From Dermatophagoides farinae (Eukaryota > Arthropoda > Arachnida > Sarcoptiformes > Pyroglyphidae), in the NCBI RefSeq assembly GCF_024713945.1, contig NC_134685.1, forward strand, positions 1,054,001 through 1,118,000: DNA of 64,000 nt, read 5' to 3'. The notes under the pieces were generated by a model that was not told where the DNA came from, ran no database searches, and saw nothing but the letters and a program-made list of their open reading frames with translations. Of the stretch, positions 54,124 to 64,000 are shown piece by piece (position 1 is the first letter of the stretch; every line of letters begins with the position of its first letter). Position numbers and translations under genes: made by a program.

Positions 54124-57100
54124 TTGATGTGGATGTGGATGATGATTATTATATGTTGAACCATATATTCCTGATGATAATTTACTAAGATTAGCATTAT
54201 CCATATCAGACATTAAACCTGCTAATACAATCAGTGATTGAAATGAAAAAAAAAATAAATAACAATTTTACAGGTTTTTTTTCAAAAAAAAAAAAACAAA
54301 CCTTTGTTATCATGTGAACTGAAAAAATTTTGAGCCATTTGTTTTGTTGATTGTCGTTCAGTTGACGTATCAGATTCAAAATCTTTCTTTTCGGATTTTT
54401 CTCTTTTCTTCCAACAACAACATAATATAATAAAAAATGCTACAACAGCACAGATTGTTGAAACGATAATCACACCGAATAAATGATCAGTAGATGATGT
54501 TTTTGTTTCGCGAGTAAACGATGAATCCATTTTGACAAGATGTTCATAGCCACACCATGATTCATTGCTTTGTAAACAAAGTATTACACGTATGTCGGTG
54601 ATTGGATCCGATGTTGATTTAAGATAAACATTCTCTAAATCAGACAATACTTGGACTTTGGTTAACGGTGTCCATTGATCTTTATTTTCGCTTCGAACTT
54701 CAATTTTAGCCACTAAACGTAGACTAACATCATTCGGATCGACACGGAATACCAATATATTACGTTCACGATCATATGATGAATCATAAGCACTGGGCAT
54801 ATCTTTCAGATTTACTTTAGTCACCACTTTTAATGGATCAGAATAGTGGCTATATCCTCTAGGATTGACAGCCAATACACGAAATTGATATTCATGTCTT
54901 GATTCAAGTGATGTAATTTTACATGGATTCAATGATCGACATGATTCATTTCTACTTCGTTCACCATCAACATAGTTGACAACAAATTCTGTATTCGCGA
55001 ATCCACCATTAAAACCTTCTAACCATCTCAGTGTAACAGAATCGGCTACAACTTCCAAAACTTCTAATTGAATCGGTGTTTCTGGTGCTGATTTTTTTAC
55101 CAATTTAATGATTGTACGTTCATCATCATCACCGACAGAATTATATGCTCGACATGTATAATCACCATAATCAGATTCTTTCGTATTACGAATCGATAAT
55201 GATCCAACATGAATATCATCCGGTAATTCTGTACTATTTGTTTGATAACGTTCATTAAAATAATTATCCAACATTTTTCCACTAAAAAACCATTCAAATT
55301 TAGGCATAGGATATGCAGACATTTTACATTGTAATACGGCAGTTTCACCAACATCGAATGCAACACGATTATACGTATGACGTAATACTGGTGTATGTTC
55401 CACACGTAATACCGTTTCAGATTTGACTGGTTCACCAATACCATTGTTAAAATGGCAAGCATAAATTCCACGATCATTAGCCGTTAATGTATTGGCTCCT
55501 TTTCGAGCCATTGCTTCAAAATGTAATGTTGTTTGTACAGTTTTTACATCAGCATCTTCATTTTGTTCTTTGTTTTCGATACGAAATTCACTATGATCTG
55601 GATTGATTTCTACATCATTATGTGTCCATATTACATTAGGACGAGGTTTACCACGACCAATACATGTTAATTTAAAATTCGTAGCACCTTCTTTCACAAT
55701 GAATTGTGGTTTCATCGAGATTGTCATCTGTGCCGGTTCGTTCACCGATAGATAAACCGAACCGATCATACCTTTACCGATCGAATTGAATGGCTGACAA
55801 AAATATCGACCTTCATGGCTAACATGTACGGCAATAAATGTATAGTTTGGACGGCTACCCAGTTCTTGTTGTTCTTGGCCTTCTTTCCACCAACGATATT
55901 CAGGAATTGGATAACCAGGTGGACTGGCGCCACAACTTAATGTAAATGATTTACCAGCCACAGCAACCGGATTGGTTGGATAGATTTCTGCTTTTCCTGG
56001 TTTATGTTTAATTTGAATTTTGACAGTTGCATTGCTTGTCTTTTCAATACCGGTCATAGCGCCCGATGGTTTGATAGTTGTTGTTGCCGAACAAACATAA
56101 TTACCGGCATCGTTTGGTGTAATTGAATTTAATGATAAGATGGCACCATTCTTTTTATAGAACGGATCATTCTCTTTATACCATACTATTGAATGTGGTT
56201 TAGGATTCGAAATGACATTACATTTAATATTAACATTTTCACCAGTTGTTGCTTCTTTAAATGATAATAAACTAATCTGTGGACCATGTAATACGATCAA
56301 TTCTAATGATTTATTTGATGGCTGTCCACCGATTCCATTATCAGCAATACAATCATACATTCCTGAATCTTCAGGCTTAACACGAAGTATAGTATGGTTA
56401 TTTGTATTGGCCAATACCATACCATTTTTCATCCATCTTATTGAACGAACAGGAGGATTAGCTTCCACCTGGCAATTCATTTCAGCATTACCATCATTAG
56501 GAACATTTAGAGGATTATATGGACCAACAGTAATACGTGGTTTATCTGTCAATAAAAAAAAACATTCGACGTCAATTTGTTGTTTTTTATTACAAACAAA
56601 CAAACAAAAAAACTAAATTAGATTGTCGACACTTACAATGAACAGTGAGTGAAACAAATGATTCCAATTTACGTTCCTGTGGTGTAGCACGATTCCAGAC
56701 GGTACATTTATAGATAGCACGATCATGATCTAAAGATGGATCAATGATCAATGTATTTATTGTAGGTCGACTACGTGTACCGCCATAATACATTTGGCCA
56801 TCAAGAAGTTTACCATCACGAAACCATTGGATCACTGGATCTGGTGAGCCACCTTCACTTGAACAATTTAAACGAAATTTTTCACCTTCACGCGCAATTG
56901 GATTGTTTGGTGTGATGATCGGTGGTCCAGGCGGAACTATTAATTTTCGTTTGGTGGGTGATTCAATTATCGGCAGTAAATGATGATGATGATGATGATG
57001 ATGGTGAGGTGAGATAGGGAAAAAAAGATAAATAAATATGTAGTTTAGTAGGTAAAAAAAAATCAAGTCGAGTGATGGGAAAAAAAACAATATTTTTTTT

Positions 57101-57461
57101 TTCTTACTTAAAATCGTGACCATATAGCTACGGCTTTTAACTTCGGCACCATTACCAGCTTCTTTTATTTTACATTCAAATTGTCCATTGTCACGATCAT
57201 ATTGTGCTTTTTTGATGATCAGATCATAGATACCTTCATCGGTATTATATTCAATTAAATAATCAATTTCTAATGGATTTTCATTGATGGCCACAGGATC
57301 AGTTTTAAGATGATTCTTTCGATGCCAATAGAATATTAATTTATTGGAATTTAGATCCAAAAGACGTGGATTATAACGACAATCTAATCGTATGGTTTCA
57401 CCTTCAAGTGCATCTTTTGTGATTAAAGCTGATGATTGATCATCTGATCGACATTCATTTA
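53455..57461 (-). CDS. ed: Echinoid/Fred-like Ig-superfamily cell adhesion receptor, first exon missing
   Basis: This is a single-pass adhesion protein of adherens junctions that in Drosophila modulates EGFR, Notch and Hippo signalling. Minus-strand exons 57461..57108, 56936..56637, 56545..54302, 54218..53778 and 53702..53455 join in phase 1 throughout, giving about 1194 residues. The first begins two bases into a codon, so a signal-peptide exon lies upstream and was not found. Seven Ig-like domains are visible: Ig1 in exon one, Ig2 in exon two (GEKFRLNCSS...AIYKCTVWN), and Ig3-7 in the large exon (MYDCIADNG, NYVCSATT, RYFCQPFNSIGKG, IYACHFNNGIG, DYTCRAYNSVG). A FN3 domain (TLRWLEGF...YQFRVLAVNPRGYSHYS) and a second FN3-like region follow, then a membrane helix (FGVIIVSTICAVVAFFIILC). 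The cytoplasmic tail is rich in His, Asn and Gly and ends MNEIIV. The C-terminal EIIV matches Drosophila Echinoid's PDZ-binding end. Confidence 0.9.
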
Positions 57462-60400
57462 CTATATAGGAGAAAAAAAATAATGAAAAATTTAGTAATT
57501 ATGTTAATCAACAACAACAACAACAACAAAAAATAGAAAAAAAACAAACAAAAACGAACGAAAAAAATTAGACTTGAGAAATATCAATCGAGATCAATTT
57601 GCTAATCTATGATCTAGAAATGGACAAAATTATTATTATCATCATTAATAATTTTGGCCAAATTATGAAACAAACAAACAAAACAAACAACAAAATTTTT
57701 CGTTCAAAGATAAATTGCCAATCTAGCCATTTAATCATTGTTGTTGTTGTTGTTCAGCTTTGTTCAGTTAAACAACAGGTTGATCAAAATATATAGAAAT
57801 ATTGATTAAATTTTATGATAAACAGCATTTGTGAGTGTGTATAATAATGATCCGGTCAAATAGAATATAATTACCGGTGAAAATAATGATCAAATGTTTA
57901 TTTTTTTTTGTTTTTTTTTTGTTTGTCAATAGGGTCAATGTACAAAAATCCGTTTATTGTGTGTTGTTCATGTGGTTAAAATAGAGTCAAATATTCGAAT
58001 ACATACATTCGAATTCGTTTGTGCTGAAATCATCATCATCACGCTTTCAAGGTTTATTTTTCACATCAAATCATTGTCGGATTTGAAAATTTTAAAATTT
58101 AAAATTTGTGTGTTTTATTGATTTTCTCTCTCTCTTTCTCTCACCTACCTTGAGGCGATTAACATCTCCATACAATACATCATCAATACATCGAAATGAA
58201 ATGAAATAATAAATGTTTGTGTTTGCAGTAAAATGAAAGTTTGACAAGTTCGTGGAAAAAGTAAAAAAAAAATCACAACAATTTTTTTTTAACAAGTGTA
58301 TAATTTGTCTGTATGTGTTGGTCGGACGCGGTCAAACTATCGATCAATCAATCGGATTTGTTATTTGTCCGGCACAAACAAACATTGAAAAACTAATAAT
58401 AATTTTTCAGTTCATCATCAACAACGGCTCATTTTGACAGTTTTTTTTCGATTGAAAAAAAATTTTTAATTTTTGAAAAAAAACTTTTCCTTCTAATCAT
58501 CATCATCATCATCAACATTCGAATATGTACACAAAATGATTGGATGGACACACGAATCATCCAGATAACTAGAATAACTACGAAAAAAAACAAACCATCA
58601 TTCTAATCATTCAACATCAAAAAAAAAAATCAAAGTTCAGTTAAATACGGCTGTCAGTCAAACAAACAAACGAAAAAAAAATGTTCATATTATGAAGATG
58701 AAGAAGATTCTTGTTTGTTTTTATTTTCAAACAAACTAATCATCATCAACATTTGAAAGACAACAGCAGCAGCGAAAAAAAATCGACAAATCAAAAAAGG
58801 TAAAGGTAACAAAGGTGGTGATGGTGCGAATTTGATGATGAGGATGCTTCACAAATTATGAGAGAGGGAGAGAGAAAAAAAAGGTCAAATATGCCAATGG
58901 CCAAGGTCTTTCGAACAAACAACAAAAACAAAAACAAAAACCAAATCAACAAGGTTGGGTACCTTTTTTTCATCATCATCATCATCATAGTCATCATTTG
59001 GCGCACCATGATGATGATCATCATCAAGCCCAGAACTAAGAACCACCCGCCATTTGATGATGATTGTGTATATGTTAGTGGATCTCAACCAAAAAAAAAC
59101 ATATGCTGTACGTGAATTTGAAAAATTAGCAACAGAAAAAAAACAGGTGAGGCCACCAGTCTAAAGTGAAGACTAAGACTACGACAACGAGATGGCTATG
59201 AACGATTCGATTTTGATGAAGATCGACCCCGTGGGCAACATATAGATATAGGTATGGCAGCTGTTTTCCATAGGTTTACCATCAATTTGGTCTTCAATAA
59301 TAAAAAAACAAAATAAATATGACAGGAGAAGGGGGTGTGGATTGTATTTTTATTTTCGAATTTCTTTCTTTCAGACTTTTTTTCTTGGGTTCACAAGAAA
59401 AGGCGAAAGAGAGAGAGAGAGAGAGAGAGAGGAATGAAATTTTCGTTTTGTTTTGTTTTGTTTCCTTTGACAAGCGAACCAAATACACGATAGATAGTGA
59501 AGCAAAAAAAAAAATCTTCACCTTGTTTGCAGGGCTTTTTTTATTTTATTTTTTATTTTTCAAAAGAAAAAAAATGATTCCAAATCGAATCGAATCGAAT
59601 CGAATTGAATCAACGAGCCTGAAATGATGATGATGATGACAAGCGAAGAAAATTTTTATACGAATCAACCAGCCATCTCAATATTCATTCTCATACGAAT
59701 TTCAAACAACAACAACAACAAAAAAAAACAAATCAGATCAAAGATTTCGAATTCCAAAATTAGAAATGAAAATAAATTGAAAATGTCAACCCATATAGAG
59801 TTAGAACAAGTTTCAATAATAATAAATTGAATGAATGAATAGATTATTAATCGATTTTCGATCAACCAACTGACCGGTGGACCGGCTGACTAACTACACT
59901 GACCACCAAAAATCACCCTTTTTTCGATTAAATTTGTAATCAGATCAAATCGATGAATGTCCGAACAGATTGATCATCATCATCATCATCATCAATGAAA
60001 ATATCAGCTTTTTTCGAAAAAAAACATCGTATTAATCAAATAGATCAGATTCAGAAATTGATGATCAAGTTAATCACCAACAACAGAAACACAATCAATG
60101 TTATATATGTAATGAGAAAAAAAATAACTGATTGATTTGATTTGAGTCGCCAACAGTCGCTGCTGCTGTTGTTGTCCATTTTGTTTTTCCATTTTTTTTA
60201 GGTGACCAAGTCATTTGGGAAAAAAGAGTTTTCAGTGTTTTCTATTTTCATTAGTGTTGCTGTTGTTTTTTTTTTGTTTTGTTTGTGGTTGGTTTGTAGA
60301 TCATCAGCAATGATGATGATTCTAAATATAGCCACTACACACACACACACACACATATAACCATAAAATGTGTGACACATCGTTGATGATAATGATGGCC

Positions 60401-63400
60401 AATGGCTATATTTATATATACAATAGTGTGTTGTGGTGAATAAATAATTTAATGAACTGACCACTGACCATTGAACGATAATGATGATGATGATGAGCGA
60501 ATCAGCAACAATTTACCCTACATATAAAAGACCGACAATTTTTTTTTTTTTGGAATTCAAGTCAAGTCTTTATTATTATTTTTTTTTTTTTTTTTTTTTG
60601 ACAGACTTGAAACTGGATGACTATCAATGATGATGATGATGATTGGCTCGAAAATGAACAACCGATATACATACATAGAGACAGGTTTCAAGTATTTGTT
60701 TATATGGCCCCTTCAGAAAGGAAAAACAACAACAACAACAACATTTGGATTGCACCAAAACTTCGATGATCAAAGTTATATAGAATGATGTGAACGAAAA
60801 AAAAACTTGATGATAATTTTCATGGTCAGTTTTCAGTTCATCTCACATTGGTTGGATTGGAGAAAAAAAAACCTGCCACTTTAAATCAACATTCATATTT
60901 GACAGTTGTTGTTCAGTCCTCAATCTTCAGGTCTCATCATCATCATCTTTCGATTCGTTCAAGTTGTTGGTCATCACCATCAACAACAACAACCACCACA
61001 ACAACAACCACAACAACAACAATTTCAAATTCAGATGATGGACATTTTTCCATGGAATGTTTTTTTTTTCATCTTTAAAAATTTATTTTTTTTCTGGTAT
61101 TGAAAAAAAAAATTTAAAATGATCTCATATCGCACATATGGATGGATACATCTTTGCATTTTTTTTCTATTCGTCTTATTCACTCATTCATTCATTTAAA
61201 TTATCAATCATAATCATCAGTAGAAAGAAACACTAACCACATCCTGGCCACATTATCATCATCATCATCATCATTATCATCTTGATGAACAATAAATGAC
61301 CATAATAATAACTAAAAAATTTAAATTCTAAATTCTTCATGGTCAAATGCCAACATAAAACTACAACAATAATAATAACCCGTCCTTTTTTTCTTGGATT
61401 TTATTTTACATCCTGTGCCATCATCAAAAAAAAACCTCACCCCTTAATTGATGAAATTGGAAATGGATACGAATTGCTCCAATTAGTAGAGGATGAAACA
61501 CCCCTTAATCTCATCAATTCATGAAATAAAAAAAAAATAGCCAAGACATTCGCTCATTATCATCATCATCATTATCAACAACATTGGTTGAATCCATAAT
61601 AGCTATAGATTTTGTTGTTGTTGGCCAATTTTCATTATCCTTTTCTTCTCTCTCTCTCTCTCTTTGTCGTTTTTCAGATTTAAAATGAATTGAGCATTTG
61701 AATTGAATTGAATTTTGACCTGTTATTCACTGTTCAAGTGGTGGTGGTGGTGGTGGAACACACCTTGGAAATGGAGTTTTTTTTCCTTTCCACATTCATT
61801 CATATATATAACAGTTGATTATATTATTAGTATGAAAAAAAACCAAGAAAAAAAAATTCAAATATGGGGAGGTGCGGCACACACACATACTGATGTATAA
61901 TATGATGGCCGGTTATATGAATGCTGAAAAATAAAAATTAAACCAAAAAAAAAAAAACACTGAAACATTTACACAATGATTATTATTTAGTCAAGGTATG
62001 ATTATTATGATGATGATGATAATCATCATTATCATCATCATAATTATCATTATCAACGGAATTTTTTTTGGTTAATGTTGGCCAATTACAAGATTTGTTA
62101 TTTGGTTTGACAAGGGTCCAAGCCAAATAAAAAAAAAAAAAAAATCGATTCTCACGTTGTCTGTGTGTGTGTGTGCGCGCCGTTCTTTCATCGATATTGA
62201 ATCAATCGACCATTTCGAATATATATTTGTTTGATCAAGAGAAAAAAAAATGACAAGTTTTTTTTTTTGCTATCTCGTTGTTACTCAAATGTTACACATT
62301 TATGGCAAAAAAAAAAAAAAAATACGAAAAAAAAATTAAGGTGCGCCCTGACTTTTTCTTCTTCTACTGACATAATACATTAATATATAACATCCACATT
62401 TGCCATTCAATTTTGGATTGAGAATCGAATTAAAGATCAACGATATTAAACGTATGTGTGTGTGTGTGTATGCCTCTTCTCTTTTTTTCCTATCATCTCA
62501 CATCATCATCATCATCGTCATTATTCTTTATAAATAAGGATCAGGTTTTCATCCTGGTCATATTGAATGATATGATCTATGTGAAATAGAATGATTCATC
62601 ATTGATGATGATGATGATGATGATGATTGATTCATATTTTGTAGAAATAAATAATCGATTCAATCAATTTCAATCAAATTTTTTCTCCATATGGATTCAA
62701 ATTTCAATGGTCATTCATATATTCAATGTTCAAGGAAATCGATACAATCTATCTTTTTTGTTGTTGTTGTTGTTGTACCTTGATTCCTGAGAATGTTATT
62801 TTTTTTGAAGGAAAAAAAAATTCTAGTGAAATTTTTTCGTTTTTTTTTCAAGGTGTGCACGCATACACACACACACACATTCGCAAAACAATCTTTCTGG
62901 TCTTGTTCGCGCGTTTCATCTATATGATCATCGTCAAAATTTTTTTTTTTTTTTTTTTGATGGTCGATCTGATGATGATTATATATGAAGGAAAAAAATA
63001 TATTTCTACTACTCTTGCACCCTACATAACAGAACGAATCACAGCCATACTTTAAATTTTAGTTTTAGCTTGATTTTTTTTTTGTTCTTCGATGATATCA
63101 TGGTCGTCAGTATATACAGTCAATGATCATGGCAATTCAAAAATTCAAGCTGAGATTCAAAGTTTTTTTTTGACGATGACGACGACGAAGACGACAACGA
63201 TGATGATGATGATAATAATAATGATGGCTTGACTTGGCTAGGCAATTTAATTCGGTTTACCCAACAGCAACAACAACGACAACGATTTGGCCATTTACAA
63301 TGTGTGCGTGTGTTTTTCTTCTTGGCCAAAGATCAACGTAAAACTTATTTTTTTTATACTGTACGCATAAAACATTCATGATTCAAACAACAACAACAAC

Positions 63401-64000
63401 GATAACTGGAAGAAGAAGTTGAATGAAACCAGTGAAAAAAAATCGTTAACATTGCTAGGCAAGGCAATATAAAGTATGTATGTACAGCAACATTATTGAA
63501 TTGAAAACCTATGGGCAATCAATTCATATACAGGTAGGTTAGGTTTTCATTCTACTTTGCCATGTTGTTGTTGTTGTTGTTGTCGTTGATGATGATGATG
63601 ATGATGATGGGTAAGTCTAAGTTTACCTCGATATCTTTCTAACCTTACACAACATGCATGGGGAAGAAGAAAAGATCAGATTATTTTGTTTGTGAGTGTG
63701 TGTGTGTGTATGTGCTGAGGGTATTTCTTTTTCTTTTTTTTCAAACATGTTCACGGTCGTCGAATTTGATGATCAAGCGGAGGGAGGAAGGTGGTGGTGG
63801 TGGTTGTTGTGATTGTGGTGGGTAGCAATTTTTTTTGCCTACCTGTTACTTTAGTGTCTCTATGAGTTCATTTTTTTTTTTTTTTTTTTGACTGCTATTG
63901 CCTCGAATGGTTTTTTTCTTATTTCTCATTTCATTCAAAAAGGTAAAGGTTAGGTTATTTTTCTGTACGTACAGGTATATAAATTTTCATTTTATTTCAC
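57462..64000. other. Non-coding region upstream of Echinoid-like exons, probably a large intron
   Basis: No coding exon was recognised. The first coding exon of the Echinoid-like gene should lie at or beyond this region. Content is simple repeats: CAT/ATG (58497-58513, 58970-58987, 59975-59995, 61255-61275, 62605-62626, 63586-63608), AAC (57510-57530, 59705-59722, 60726-60741), GA (59405-59432), CA (60337-60355), ACAACC-type runs (60980-61021), long T-runs (60541-60552, 60581-60599, 62940-62959, 63870-63888) and a GACGAC run (63172-63195). Confidence 0.5.

Noticed and set aside
58791-59027. Minus-strand frame with a signal-peptide-like hydrophobic stretch, considered as Echinoid exon 1
   Set aside because: The Met run and hydrophobic part are encoded by CAT and AAAAAC-type repeats, and no phase-1 donor with a clean leader was found.
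61339-61524. 61-codon plus-strand frame without repeats at its end
   Set aside because: No recognisable family, splice context or conserved motif.

Overview
This window is nuclear DNA from an animal, most likely an arthropod. I infer an astigmatid mite of the house-dust or scab mite type. The sequence is AT-rich, most introns inside genes are short (about 45-100 nt, GT-AG), and intergenic DNA is full of short tandem repeats (ATG/CAT, AAC/GTT, CA/GT, poly-A/T). An arthropod-type allatostatin C precursor and an Echinoid-type cell adhesion protein support arthropod. The species is an inference; no species-diagnostic sequence was compared.

Layout, left to right. 1-1291 (-) is a Myb gene with repeats R2 and R3, open at its 3' end at the window edge and abutting transposon-like sequence at its 5' side. 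1830-2689 (-) is a mitochondrial small-subunit ribosomal protein candidate (mS38/AURKAIP1-like), head to head with TOP3B (2918-5825, +). 6344-8647 (-) is a short tropomyosin with a second possible first exon at 10905-11372. 12625-14702 (+) is ribophorin II and 15237-16524 (+) is TMEM107. A gene desert of about 10.5 kb rich in simple repeats precedes a BTB zinc-finger gene (27005-29005, +). SLC35E2-like (30626-31920, -) and ALG3 (32353-34622, +) are head to head. The allatostatin C precursor is at 37184-37782 (+). COPB2 (39492-42317, +) converges on TIMM50 (42521-43738, -). BiP/HSPA5 (44083-46230, -) carries an apparent one-base frameshift. OMA1 (46794-48183, -) is head to head with mitochondrial RNA polymerase POLRMT (48515-52167, +). 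An Echinoid-like Ig/FN3 receptor (53455-57461, -) lacks its first exon here, and 57462-64000 is non-coding, probably its large first intron or upstream region.

Two functional themes stand out. Secretory pathway and N-glycosylation genes are RPN2, ALG3, BiP, COPB2 and an SLC35 transporter. Mitochondrial genes are the mS38 candidate, TIMM50, OMA1 and POLRMT. The clearest regulatory signal is upstream of BiP: a TATA box and two CCAAT-N9-CCACG-like elements, each one base from the consensus ER stress element.

Exon boundaries were read by eye from GT-AG sites and reading-frame continuity. All protein-family calls rest on recognised sequence features and remembered orthologues, not on database searches.
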